Shown here: one piece after another, positions 8,320-16,186 of the stretch
Layout: every line of letters begins with the position of its first letter
Numbering within the stretch: the stretch's first letter is position 1
DNA from: Propionibacteriaceae bacterium
GTDB taxonomy: Bacteria; Actinomycetota; Actinomycetes; Propionibacteriales; Propionibacteriaceae
Length of the DNA: 17,820 nucleotides
Assembly: GCA_027346035.1 (NCBI GenBank)
Contig: DAIESZ010000139.1
Span: forward strand, 1 to 17,820
Direction: 5' to 3'
Made by a program: the position numbers and the translations under genes
The notes under the pieces: model-generated
The model's input: the letters and a program-made list of their open reading frames with translations, nothing else
The model's database searches: none
What the model was told of the DNA's origin: nothing

Positions 8320-8967
8320 ATGCACCTCGATCCGGACGAACCCGCCGTCGCCGCTTGGCGACGCCTCGACCATGCCGCCCTGCGCGCCGAACTCGAGCGG
8401 CTGCTGCCGGCGTCCGGCACCCGGCTGGTGCTCGTCGACGGGCGCTCGGGGGCGGGCAAGACCACCGCGGCGGAGCGGATCGCCCGCGCGCTCGACGCGG
8501 CGATCGTGCACACCGACGACATCGCGTGGAACCACTCGATCTTCGACTGGGACGACCTGCTGCTCGAGCACGTCATCGGCCCATGGCGGGCGGGCGCGTC
8601 CTTCACCTACACCCCGCCGGGCTGGCTCAGCCACGATCGGCCGGGCGCGATCGAGGTGCCGGCCACCCGGACGCTGGTCGTCGAGGGCGTCGGCGCCTGC
8701 CGGGTGAGCCTGGCCGAGCACGCCGACCTCACCGTGTGGGTTCAGTCCGACCGCACCGCCGCCCGCGAGAGCGGCATCGCCCGCGACATCAGCCTCGGGC
8801 GCACCCCCGGGCAGGCCCGCGAGTTCTGGGACGACTGGATGAGTGCCGAGGACCCGTTCCAGGCGGAATCACGGCCCTGGAACCGTGCGCGGCTCATCGT
8901 CCGCGGCACCACCGCACTTCCCCTCGACCCCGATCACCTCCACGTGGCCGACGGACCCCTGCCCTGA
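8320..8967 (+). CDS. Uridine-kinase-like P-loop NTPase
   Basis: A 215-residue cytosolic protein with a Walker A loop GRSGAGKTT at 41-49, HTDDIAW after the second strand, and VVEGVGACR as the likely next strand; this order is that of the uridine kinase/adenylylsulfate kinase-type fold. Actinomycetes carry many such small kinases annotated as uridine kinase without proven substrate. No ribosome site is visible before the ATG; CAGGAT at 8308-8313 lies six bases upstream, so the message may be leaderless. It lies 94 bases after the sugar operon and is convergent with the DGPF pair. I do not assign a substrate. Confidence 0.8.
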   Translation: MHLDPDEPAVAAWRRLDHAALRAELERLLPASGTRLVLVDGRSGAGKTTAAERIARALDAAIVHTDDIAWNHSIFDWDDLLLEHVIGPWRAGASFTYTPPGWLSHDRPGAIEVPATRTLVVEGVGACRVSLAEHADLTVWVQSDRTAARESGIARDISLGRTPGQAREFWDDWMSAEDPFQAESRPWNRARLIVRGTTALPLDPDHLHVADGPLP

Positions 8968-9062
8968 GACGCTCGCCCGCCGCCTCAGCACGACAGCGTC
9001 ACCACGACGTGGCTGCCCCTCATCGGGTTCGTACCGATCGGTGGCGCTGACCGGAAGGCACC
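8968..9062. other. Convergent intergenic gap
   Basis: The 95 bases between the kinase-like gene and the oppositely oriented DGPF genes hold a 10-base palindrome ACCGATCGGT (9034-9043) and a short CCAC/GTGG hairpin, but no strong terminator or gene. Confidence 0.5.
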
Positions 9063-9449
9063 TCACCCCTCCAGCATCGCTGCGATGGTCTCCTCTGTCT
9101 GGAACGGCCGCACCTCGACCTTTCCGCGGCACGCCTTCGACCCCTCCGCGGCCAGCGCGAGAGCCTCGTCGAGGCCGGAGGCCTCGATCACCCAGAAACC
9201 TCCGATGTACTCCTTGGACTCCAGGTAGGGCCCGTCGGTGACCACCGGGGCATCACCCCGCCCATCGACGACGGAGGCGGTCGTCGCCTGGTCGAGACCG
9301 TCGGCGAAGACGAAGTGCCCTTCACGCTGCAGTTTCTCGTTGAACACCCCGGTGTCGGCGAACGCCTGCAGCATCGCCTCCTTGGACGGGTGGTCACCGT
9401 ACTTGGTTCGCTCCGCCGGCCCGTAGACCGACAACAGATACCTGGGCAT
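9063..9449 (-). CDS. YCII/DGPF-domain protein
   Basis: A 128-residue protein of the YCII-related, DGPF-type family. It begins MPRYLLSVYGP and contains VVTDGPYLESKEYIGGFWVIEA, the family signature with DGPY in place of DGPF. The fold is a small ferredoxin-like barrel; family members are often encoded near ECF sigma factors but their reaction is unknown. AAGGAG at 9457-9462 with a 7-base gap fixes the ATG; a longer in-frame start is overruled by it. It follows its paralogue (9464-9838) after 14 bases, so the two form an operon. No sigma factor lies on either side within the window. Confidence 0.88.
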   Translation of the reverse strand: MPRYLLSVYGPAERTKYGDHPSKEAMLQAFADTGVFNEKLQREGHFVFADGLDQATTASVVDGRGDAPVVTDGPYLESKEYIGGFWVIEASGLDEALALAAEGSKACRGKVEVRPFQTEETIAAMLEG

Positions 9450-9463
9450 ATCACCACTCCTTG

Positions 9464-9838
9464 TCACTTCGCGATGTCGTCCTCGGCCCCCACGAACTGG
9501 GGGAACCGGTGCACCTCCTGCGGCCAGCCGAGCGCGACGGCGAGCCGACCCGCCCAATACCGCGCCGCGGCGTCATCGGGCACGTCGACGACGGCGAAGC
9601 CGCCGAGGTGCTCCTTGGTCTCGACGTAGGGCCCGTCGGTGAACACCGGCTCCCCGTCCCGTGCCGTGACACTGCACACCACCGTGGCGGCGTCGAGGCC
9701 CCCGTCGGTGAAGACGAACACGCCGGCGTCCCGCATCTCCGCGATCACGCTCCGGCCGGCGACGCCCTTGTCGCGGATCTCCTCGGGGGTGAGGTCGGGC
9801 ACCCACTCGTCGTTGAAGGCGATCAGATACTGAGCCAC
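9464..9838 (-). CDS. YCII/DGPF-domain protein (paralogue)
   Basis: A 124-residue paralogue of the preceding protein. It starts with GTG (MAQYLIAFNDEW) preceded by AGAGGAG, whose AGGAG core is at 9846-9850, which excludes the upstream in-frame ATG at 9949. It carries VFTDGPYVETKEHLGGFAVVDV, aligning with the same signature in its partner, and probably pairs with it as a heteromer or performs a related task. It is the first gene of the two-gene operon. Function in this family is not established; a role linked to stress sigma factors is known by association only. Confidence 0.87.
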   Translation of the reverse strand: MAQYLIAFNDEWVPDLTPEEIRDKGVAGRSVIAEMRDAGVFVFTDGGLDAATVVCSVTARDGEPVFTDGPYVETKEHLGGFAVVDVPDDAAARYWAGRLAVALGWPQEVHRFPQFVGAEDDIAK

Positions 9839-10156
9839 TGCGGTCTCCTCTCGGGTCGAACGAGGGCCGGCACGCGACACTCGGCACGGACGGCCCACCT
9901 GCCGCCGTACACCCATTCGACGAACGGCCACGCTCCGATCCGACAACATCCGCGGCCCAACTTCAAGAGGGGCGTGACCCGGCGCCGGGTCCGCCCGAGT
10001 AGTCCGCCTCGACCCGGATCCCCTCCACGGGGCCCACGGACTGCGAGCCGAGACGGATGGGGCCCAACGAGGGACAGGGTCAGATTCCGCATGCCCTCGC
10101 CGGTGGGACGCCCCGTCCGCTCACCGCCCGGCCCCAGGGATGGGGTTGAGGTCAGG
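9839..10156. other. 318-base intergenic region with palindromes
   Basis: No reading frame here looks like a real gene. It should hold the promoter of the DGPF pair and the 3' end of the nitronate monooxygenase-like transcript, both on the minus strand. Visible structure includes a 16-base perfect palindrome GACCCGGCGCCGGGTC (9976-9991), a GGACG/CGTCC hairpin (10106-10118), a CCCCA/TGGGG hairpin (10132-10145) close to the nitronate monooxygenase stop, and two GGGGCCCA copies 30 bases apart (10029 and 10059). Confidence 0.6.
10132..10145 (-). terminator. Small hairpin after the nitronate monooxygenase gene
   Basis: CCCCA (10132-10136) and TGGGG (10141-10145) pair over 5 bp with a 4-base loop, 11 bases beyond the minus-strand stop. 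No U-tract follows. It is a weak candidate terminator. Confidence 0.25.
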
Positions 10157-11608
10157 TCAGGCAGCCGGCAGCGACCCGGTGAGCCAGCGGACCGCCTCGG
10201 CCGCCGTCCACCCGTCCGGATGCGTCTCGAGCAGTTGCTGGGGACCCGACAGGTCCTGGCCGAGGGTGATCACGGCGTCCTCGACGTGACCGTCCCTGCG
10301 CACCTGACCCAGGCCGATGTCGGCGAGCAGTCCGTTGCACAGGCAGATACGGCCGGCGGTGTCGGCGACATCGCCGCCCTTGCGGACATACATGTGTGCG
10401 GGTTCGGCCGCGCACCGGTAGGTGAGCGTGCCGTCGGCGCGCTCGGCCGGCGTGCGCAGGAACCCGAGGTTGCAGATGCGTTCCCGCGCGGCATAGATCG
10501 CGGGGTCGGACAGGGTGCCCTCGACATCGGCGATCTTGAACGGGAAGCCCGTGGGCGAGGCGAGGGGGTCGTTGCGCACGGTGAGGGAGCCGTCGGCGAG
10601 CCGGCGCAGCAGTTGTTGTCTGAGGTCGGGACGCAGCCCCGACTCTTCGGCGAACGCGAACAGGGTGCCGACCTGGACGCCCTCGGCACCGGCGGCGACG
10701 GCGTCCGCCACCCGCTCGGGAGTGGCGTAGGCCCCCGCGAGCCAGAACGGCAGCCCGATGGTGGTCATGGCGGAGAGATTCGCCTCGTCGCGCACCCCGT
10801 AGACGGGCTGACCGTCGCCGTCGATGGTCATCTTGCCGCGCGGAGGCGCGCTGTGGCCCCCGGCACGGGGCCCTTCCACCACGAAGCCGTCGGGGCGCGT
10901 CGCCTCGCTGCGGTTAAGGAACCCGGCGAGCAGCGGCAACGAGACGATGGCGAGGAACTTCGGCCGCTTCAGCACCGGCAGGTCGTCGCTGAGCACCTTC
11001 ACCGGATCGAGCGAGGCGCCGTAGGGCCGGGTGGCATTGGCCACCGCGACCGTGACGTCGCCGGTGCGACCGGCGGCGAAGTCGTTCAGCAGCTTGGGAA
11101 TCTCGAGGGGAACACCGGCCCCCATCAGGACGTAGTCGACCCCGGCGAGCATGGCGCCCAGAATCGCCGACAGGGTCGCCGTCTGGATCTTCTCCAGCAT
11201 GTTCACCCCGATGATGCCCTCGTGGCCCTCCTTGGCCAGCCAGACCTCGGCGAAGTTGCCCACCAGCGCCAACTCGATCGCCGCCGGGCTCGGATGCAGG
11301 TCGATGGCAGGGTGCGGGCGGTACGGATGGCCGCCGCGGCCGTCGGGACGGAAGAAGCGTTCGAGCACGCGCGAGGCGATGCCCCGGGATGGGAAGTGTC
11401 GCAGGGCCCGCCGGATGTGGCCGCCCTCGTCGCCGTCCTGGAGCCGCCTCGCAACGACGGCGTCGAGGGCCGTGCCGGACACGACGCCCAACTGGCCGGC
11501 CCTCGCGACCTCACGGGCGAGCCGCCAGCCCGACACCGCCACTCCCATGCCACCTTGAATGATGACGGGGCGAGTCGCCTCGGCCCGGTGCAACTCAGTC
11601 CCGTCCAT
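10157..11608 (-). CDS. Nitronate monooxygenase-like flavoprotein, long form
   Basis: A 483-residue TIM-barrel protein of the nitronate monooxygenase (2-nitropropane dioxygenase) superfamily. Visible traits are PVIIQGGMGVAVSG (14-27), the EGPRAGGHSAPPRG segment with His252 where the family has its catalytic His, and GAEGVQVGTLFAF (307-319), the FMN-phosphate region. It is longer than the usual 320-380 residues; the extra C-terminal part carries Cys379, Cys399, Cys422 and Cys424 (ICLCNGL), a possible metal site. The family oxidises alkyl nitronates, or in other branches acts as an FMN-dependent dehydrogenase or enoyl reductase; the substrate here is unknown. The ATG has no ribosome site but lies six bases from TACCGT, suggesting a leaderless message. 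Confidence 0.85.
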   Translation of the reverse strand: MDGTELHRAEATRPVIIQGGMGVAVSGWRLAREVARAGQLGVVSGTALDAVVARRLQDGDEGGHIRRALRHFPSRGIASRVLERFFRPDGRGGHPYRPHPAIDLHPSPAAIELALVGNFAEVWLAKEGHEGIIGVNMLEKIQTATLSAILGAMLAGVDYVLMGAGVPLEIPKLLNDFAAGRTGDVTVAVANATRPYGASLDPVKVLSDDLPVLKRPKFLAIVSLPLLAGFLNRSEATRPDGFVVEGPRAGGHSAPPRGKMTIDGDGQPVYGVRDEANLSAMTTIGLPFWLAGAYATPERVADAVAAGAEGVQVGTLFAFAEESGLRPDLRQQLLRRLADGSLTVRNDPLASPTGFPFKIADVEGTLSDPAIYAARERICNLGFLRTPAERADGTLTYRCAAEPAHMYVRKGGDVADTAGRICLCNGLLADIGLGQVRRDGHVEDAVITLGQDLSGPQQLLETHPDGWTAAEAVRWLTGSLPAA

Positions 11609-11737
11609 GAACCTACGGTACCGTCGCCACCCCGGGGGTTCAGCGGCGCCATCGCGCAAGCAGGGTTCCCCTCCCGGCGCGAATGTCGTGATCTGGTCGG
11701 CCACCGGCTCCATACCCCTCCCGGCTAGGGTTGGCCC
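11609..11737. promoter_or_regulatory. Divergent promoter region with two leaderless promoters
   Basis: This 129-base gap separates the nitronate monooxygenase-like gene (-) from the ATP-grasp fusion gene (+). On the minus strand TACCGT (11615-11620) lies exactly six bases before the ATG, inside the palindrome ACGGTACCGT (11615-11624). On the plus strand TAGGGT (11726-11731) lies exactly six bases before GTG 11738. Neither start has a ribosome site. The spacing places transcription start at the start codon. The -35 regions are weak. Confidence 0.65.
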
Positions 11738-14326
11738 GTGCCAGCCCTCCTCCCCCAGCAGGCCGGCCCGGTGGAGGAGTACCGCCACCGGCTGCTGGCC
11801 ACCGGCGGTGGCCCCGACGAGCTGGTGCCCCCGACCGGCGCCTCGGCCGCCGAGGCGATCCGTGACGCCGTGACCGTGATGGGACGCCGCGGACTGCTCG
11901 CAGCCCGGGCCGAGACCGCGCGCCTCGCCCAGGACGACGGGATCACCTACGGGCTGGCCGACCTGCCCGCCGACGACGAGGGGCACGTGCCCAGCCGTCC
12001 CTGGCACATCGATCCGCTGCCGGTCGTGATCGACGACGCCGAGTGGCGGACCCTCGAACGGGGACTACAACAACGGGCCGTGCTGCTCGACGCGATCCTC
12101 GGCGACGTCTACGGGCAGCGGAGACTGATGGGGCAGGGGCTGCTGCCCCCGGAGATCATCGTGGGGCATCCGGGATTCCTGCCGCAGCTCGACGGCGTCC
12201 GGCTGAACGGACCCAGCCAACTGGTGCTCACCGCGACCGACCTCGGGAGGGACGCCGACGGAACCTGGCGCGTGTTCGGCGACCGAACGGCGGCACCGTC
12301 GGGGGCCGGCTACACGATGGCCACCCGGCGGATCGTCACCACCGTGATGGCCGGGCTGCACCGGCATGCACGGCTGGCCCGGCTGCGGGGCTTCTTCCAC
12401 CTCATGACCCGCGCGCTGCAGGATGTCGCCCCCGCCGGCGCCGACGCCCCGCGCGGCGTGCTGCTCGGGCCCGGGTCGACGAGCGAGACGAACTACGAGC
12501 ACGGCTTCCTGGCCTCCCTGCTCGGCTTCACCCTGGTGGAGGCCGACGACCTCATCGCCCGCGAGGGTCACATCCACATCAGTGCTGGGGAACGCTCGAG
12601 TCGGGTCGACGTGATCCTGCGCCGCACCGACGCCGAGTTCTGCGACCCCCTGGAACTGCGCGCCGACAGCCGTCTGGGGGTGGCCGGCCTGGTCGAGGCG
12701 GCCCGCCTCGGCAACACCGCGGTGGTGAACCCGCTCGGGGCGGGGGTTCTGGAGAACGCCGCCCTGCAGGTGTTCCTGCCCGGACTGTGCCGCGCCCTGC
12801 TGGGTGAGGACCTGCTGCTGCCCGCCACCGAGACCTTCTGGTGCGGGGACGCCGCCCACCTCCGGCACGCCCTGGACACCATGGATCACCTGGTGTTCAA
12901 GCCCATCGGGCACCACGCCGGCGTCCACGCACTGCCCGGCTGGCGGCTCAGCCGATCCGAGCGCGACGACCTGCGTCACCGGATCACCCACCGGCCCTGG
13001 GAATGGACGGCCCAGGATCCGCTGCCGATGTCGACCGCACCGGTGGTCACCGCCAACGGGCTGGAACCGCGCCGGTTCGTGCTGCGCACCTTCGGGGTCA
13101 GCCAGGGCGGCCGGGTGCACATCATGCCCGGGGGCCTGGGACGCGTCGCGCCCGACCAGGAGTCCGTGCTGGTCAGCAACGCGGCCGGGGCCCTCGCCAA
13201 GGATGTCTGGGTGCTCGCCGAACAGCCCGCGGACGCCGCGCCGACCACCCTCGGCATCACCGGCCCCGGCCGGGCCACCAGTCCGGGCCACGTGCTGGCC
13301 GCGCGTGTCGCCGACAACCTGTTCTGGCTCGGCCGCTACGCCGAACGCGTCGAGGCCACGGCGCGCCTCCTGCGAGTCACCGACGACCTGGTCGAGGACA
13401 ACGCCCTGCGCAGCGCCACCCTCGGCGGCAGCGTCATGCAGACCATGGTTCGGGCGGCGCTCGACGTCACCGGGGTCCGCGTCGAGCGCACGGCCGGGGC
13501 CGACCCGTCACCCCTGGACGCCGTACGGGCGATGGTGCTGCGCCGACGCACCCGGGGCACGGTGCGTCACGGCGCCGCCCGCCTGCTCGCCGCCGCCGCC
13601 GAGGTACGCGACAACATGCCCGACGACCTGTGGCGGGTGCTCAGCAATCTCGACCGGACCCTGGCCGCCATCCCCCCGGACGAGGCACGGCTGCAGCCCC
13701 AGCTCGACAGCGTCATCGAGTCGACCCTCGCCCTGTCCGGCATCCTCGCCGAGTCACTGGTGCGCGACGAGTCGTGGGGATTCATCGACGCCGGCGTCCG
13801 CCTCGAACGCGCCGTCGCGACCCTGTCACTGATCGGCGCCACCCTCACCACGGTCCGTCCACCCGCGCTCGACGGTCAGGTCGCCGAGGCCGTGCTCAGC
13901 GTCGGTGAGAGCAGCATCACGCACCGCCGTCGCACCGTGCAGGGCGTCGGCCCCGTGCTCCCCACCCAGTCGGCGATCCTCCTGCTGCTGCTCGACGTCG
14001 CCAACCCGCGGTCGGTCGCGTTCCAGCTGACCCGGCTGGCCGCGGCCCTACGCATCGCCGGCGACCCGGCGCTGGCCGCGCGACTCGACCCGGCACTGTC
14101 CCGCCTGCGGGCGCTGGACGCCGCCCACCTGTGCGAAGGAGACCGCGACCCGCTGACCGGCGAGATCCAGCAGCTCACCGGACTGCTCGAGGGACTGTCC
14201 GACGCGCTCACCCGCCGGCACTTCCGCCGGCACGCGCCCACCCGGACGCTGCCGACCGACTGGGCACCCGCGGTCGCCGGCATCGCCGGAGTGGGCCTGC
14301 CCGTCGCCGGGGGCGGGGGCCGGTGA
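11738..14326 (+). CDS. Circularly permuted ATP-grasp / alpha-E fusion protein
   Basis: An 862-residue cytosolic protein with two domains. Residues about 90-495 are a circularly permuted ATP-grasp (DUF404/DUF407 type): WHIDPLPVVIDDAEW (89-103), GHPGFLPQLDG (143-153), GPGSTSETNYEHGF (244-257), SRVDVILRRTD (288-298), NPLGAGVLEN (331-340) and VFKPIGHHAG (386-395). Residues about 518-825 are an alpha-E helical domain (DUF403), opening with ARVADNLFWLGRYAERVEATARLL (522-545). ATP-grasp enzymes of this branch are predicted to form amide or peptide bonds, with alpha-E as a partner; no product is known to me. The start is GTG, six bases after TAGGGT, with no ribosome site. A transglutaminase-fold gene follows after one base. 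In many genomes the two domains are separate genes; a fusion like this is a recognised variant. Confidence 0.9.
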   Translation: MPALLPQQAGPVEEYRHRLLATGGGPDELVPPTGASAAEAIRDAVTVMGRRGLLAARAETARLAQDDGITYGLADLPADDEGHVPSRPWHIDPLPVVIDDAEWRTLERGLQQRAVLLDAILGDVYGQRRLMGQGLLPPEIIVGHPGFLPQLDGVRLNGPSQLVLTATDLGRDADGTWRVFGDRTAAPSGAGYTMATRRIVTTVMAGLHRHARLARLRGFFHLMTRALQDVAPAGADAPRGVLLGPGSTSETNYEHGFLASLLGFTLVEADDLIAREGHIHISAGERSSRVDVILRRTDAEFCDPLELRADSRLGVAGLVEAARLGNTAVVNPLGAGVLENAALQVFLPGLCRALLGEDLLLPATETFWCGDAAHLRHALDTMDHLVFKPIGHHAGVHALPGWRLSRSERDDLRHRITHRPWEWTAQDPLPMSTAPVVTANGLEPRRFVLRTFGVSQGGRVHIMPGGLGRVAPDQESVLVSNAAGALAKDVWVLAEQPADAAPTTLGITGPGRATSPGHVLAARVADNLFWLGRYAERVEATARLLRVTDDLVEDNALRSATLGGSVMQTMVRAALDVTGVRVERTAGADPSPLDAVRAMVLRRRTRGTVRHGAARLLAAAAEVRDNMPDDLWRVLSNLDRTLAAIPPDEARLQPQLDSVIESTLALSGILAESLVRDESWGFIDAGVRLERAVATLSLIGATLTTVRPPALDGQVAEAVLSVGESSITHRRRTVQGVGPVLPTQSAILLLLLDVANPRSVAFQLTRLAAALRIAGDPALAARLDPALSRLRALDAAHLCEGDRDPLTGEIQQLTGLLEGLSDALTRRHFRRHAPTRTLPTDWAPAVAGIAGVGLPVAGGGGR

Positions 14327-14327
14327 G

Positions 14328-15245
14328 ATGGCGCAGAGCGACGACGACTTCGGTCCCCGGCGCTACCGGGTGCAACACCGCACCACCTACACCTACGACG
14401 CCGACGTGGAGGCCTGCTACGAGCGCGGCCTGCTGGCGCCGCGGCACACGGCCACCCAGACCGTGCTCGCACAGCACCTGGTGATCGACCCGGAACCGGC
14501 GCTGGTCGTCGAGCACGTCGACTTCTTCGGCAACACCAGCCACTACGTCGAGATCCGCACGCCGCACCGGCGCCTCGAGGTGACCAAGACCTTCGACGTC
14601 GACGTGGCCCGCCCGCGTCCCGATCCGGACGCGATCAACCGCTGGACCGTCGCCCAGGCGGCGTCGATGCTGGCCGACCCGCGGGCGCACGGCCTCGACC
14701 CCTTGTGGACCGGCATCTTCCGGCTCCCGTCGGCCCTGGTGAGCGACGCCGACGACGTCGCCGACTACGCCCGCAGCCACATCGATCCGGCGATGCCGCT
14801 CGGGGATGCGCTGCAGGCGATGACCATGGGCATCCACCGCGACTTCACCTTCCGGCGCGGCGTCACCTCCGTGCGCTCGACGCTGTCGGAGGTGCTGGCC
14901 CTGCGGGTCGGCGTATGCCAGGACTTCAGCCACCTCGCCATCGGCTGCCTGCGCTCGCTGGGGCTGCCCACCCGCTACGTGAGCGGCTACATCGAGACGA
15001 TTCCGCCACCCGGCAGGCCGAAACTCGCGGGCTCGGACGCGTCGCACGCCTGGGCCTCGGTACTGCTGCCCGATGGCACGTGGGTCGCCATCGACCCGAC
15101 CAATCGGCAGTTCGTCGACTCCCGGTACGTCGTGACAGCCTTCGGCCGGGACTTCGGCGACGTGTCGCCCCTCAAGGGGATCGTGCACACCGACAGCGAG
15201 CGGTCGACCCTCGACGTGGGCGTCGACGTGATCCGGCTCGCCTGA
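14328..15245 (+). CDS. Transglutaminase-fold protein with the ATP-grasp operon
   Basis: A 305-residue cytosolic protein with an N-terminal beta domain (YRVQHRTTYTYD, 13-24) of the bacterial transglutaminase-like type and a papain-fold core. The catalytic triad is visible as Cys197 in GVCQDFSH, His240 in ASHAWASV and Asp256 in AIDPTN. These proteins are predicted peptidases or acyl-transferases that trim or transfer amides, and they regularly accompany ATP-grasp/alpha-E genes. The ATG lies one base after the fusion gene's stop, so the two are surely co-translated. The gene ends inside the symmetric terminator hairpin at 15237-15272. The substrate is unknown. Confidence 0.9.
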   Translation: MAQSDDDFGPRRYRVQHRTTYTYDADVEACYERGLLAPRHTATQTVLAQHLVIDPEPALVVEHVDFFGNTSHYVEIRTPHRRLEVTKTFDVDVARPRPDPDAINRWTVAQAASMLADPRAHGLDPLWTGIFRLPSALVSDADDVADYARSHIDPAMPLGDALQAMTMGIHRDFTFRRGVTSVRSTLSEVLALRVGVCQDFSHLAIGCLRSLGLPTRYVSGYIETIPPPGRPKLAGSDASHAWASVLLPDGTWVAIDPTNRQFVDSRYVVTAFGRDFGDVSPLKGIVHTDSERSTLDVGVDVIRLA

Positions 15246-15272
15246 GGAGGCCGTCGGCTCGCCTCAGGCGAG
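15237..15272. terminator. Symmetric bidirectional terminator spanning both stop codons
   Basis: CTCGCCTGAGG (15237-15247) and CCTCAGGCGAG (15262-15272) form a perfect 11-bp inverted repeat around a 14-base spacer. Each arm contains the TGA stop of one of two convergent genes: 15243-15245 on the plus strand and 15264-15266 on the minus strand. Both proteins therefore end with Leu-Ala encoded by the arm. It should fold in both transcripts and can serve both genes. No long T-tract follows on either side. Confidence 0.7.
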
Positions 15273-16106
15273 GGTGACCGGCCGGGTGCCGTCGTCGTCG
15301 GGCGGAGGCGCCGCCGGGTCGAGGACCGCATCGGCCCGGATCGAGAGAAGGTGCGCCCGGCCGCCCAGGACGGTGAGGAACGCGGCGTCGGCGGCGTCCC
15401 TGCCGGTGGCGATGCGCACCATCGCCGGACGCGGGGCCATGCCGGTCGCGTCGACCACCAGCCAACGCCCCTCGTGCGCGACCTCGGTGACCGCGTGGAA
15501 GTCCATCGGGTGCAGTCCGGGGGCGTACACCGACACCAGCCGGGCGGGAACGTTCTGCGCCCGGAGGAAGGTGATCACCAACTGCGCCGAGTCGCGGCAC
15601 ACGCCGCGGCGCGACAGGTAGGCCTCCAACGCGCCATCGGTCACATCGCTGGAACCGCTGGCGTAGGTGATGTTCGTGCGGACCCACTCGACCACCGACT
15701 GCACCAGTTCCCAGCCGGTGAGGTGCCCGAAGTGGGTGGTCGACACCGCGGCGAGCCGGTCGGAGTCGCAGTAGCGGCTGGGACGGGTGAATTCGATCAC
15801 GTCGGCCTCGGTGACCTCGAACGGGAGACCCGCAGTGGGCACCGTCGCCTCGTACCGTAACTCGAAGCGTCCGACCGGGCACGCCGGGATGCGGTGCAGC
15901 CGAGTGGGATGGCTCGTGCCCCTGACCTCGTGGAACGCCACGTCGCGGCCGTCGACCGTGGCCCGCAGGCTCTCCCGCGCGTCGGAGTGGTCGGCCGACA
16001 CCGCGACGCTGAAGATGAGGTCGGCGACCGCGGTCACCTCGAGTTCGACCCGGGCGCCGACTCGGCGTTCGCCGACCGCCCGGGGAGCGGACTCAGGGTG
16101 TGTCAC
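15264..16106 (-). CDS. Transglutaminase-fold protein, second type
   Basis: A 280-residue protein of the transglutaminase-like superfamily, without signal peptide. The triad is Cys170 in RRGVCRDSAQLV, His204 in MDFHAVTEV and Asp219 in VVDATGMAPR. An N-terminal beta-rich half (about 15-110) precedes the core, and an acidic/proline tail ends the protein. It is only distantly similar to the other transglutaminase at 14328-15245 (GVCRD versus GVCQD), so it is a different branch. I chose GTG 16106 because TACGGT (16113-16118 on this strand) lies exactly six bases upstream, the same layout as at other leaderless starts nearby. An in-frame ATG at 16169 would add 21 residues with no family similarity. 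It probably belongs functionally to the ATP-grasp cluster. Confidence 0.85.
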   Translation of the reverse strand: MTHPESAPRAVGERRVGARVELEVTAVADLIFSVAVSADHSDARESLRATVDGRDVAFHEVRGTSHPTRLHRIPACPVGRFELRYEATVPTAGLPFEVTEADVIEFTRPSRYCDSDRLAAVSTTHFGHLTGWELVQSVVEWVRTNITYASGSSDVTDGALEAYLSRRGVCRDSAQLVITFLRAQNVPARLVSVYAPGLHPMDFHAVTEVAHEGRWLVVDATGMAPRPAMVRIATGRDAADAAFLTVLGGRAHLLSIRADAVLDPAAPPPDDDGTRPVTLA

Positions 16107-16186
16107 GCGCGTACCGTAGCAGCGGCGGCGTGGTGCCGGTGTCGTGCCGGCCGCGACGACGCCCACCATCTCCGAGGAGGACCGCC
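16107..16186. promoter_or_regulatory. Divergent promoter region
   Basis: These 80 bases separate the minus-strand transglutaminase gene from the plus-strand deacetylase gene. TACGGT for the minus strand (16113-16118) overlaps TACCGT on the plus strand (16112-16117), so both directions may use overlapping -10 elements. The plus-strand gene has its own ribosome site, GAGGAGG at 16174-16180. The -35 regions are not clear. Confidence 0.45.

Noticed and set aside
10029..10066. Two GGGGCCCA copies 30 bases apart
   Set aside because: Eight GC-rich bases recurring once in a GC-rich gap is within chance, and the flanks match only loosely.
9823..10092. Possible small gene on the minus strand in the 318-base gap
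   Set aside because: It overlaps the start of the DGPF gene, has no ribosome site and its translation is Arg/Gly-rich with no family resemblance.
9461..11728. A 755-codon open frame on the plus strand opposite the DGPF and nitronate monooxygenase genes
   Set aside because: It is antisense to clear family members, its protein is rich in Gly, Arg, His and Asp with no recognisable domain, and long antisense frames are expected at this GC content.
16107..16169. Longer transglutaminase starting at ATG 16169
   Set aside because: The extra residues carry no family similarity and would span the divergent promoter region, while GTG 16106 has the leaderless promoter layout.
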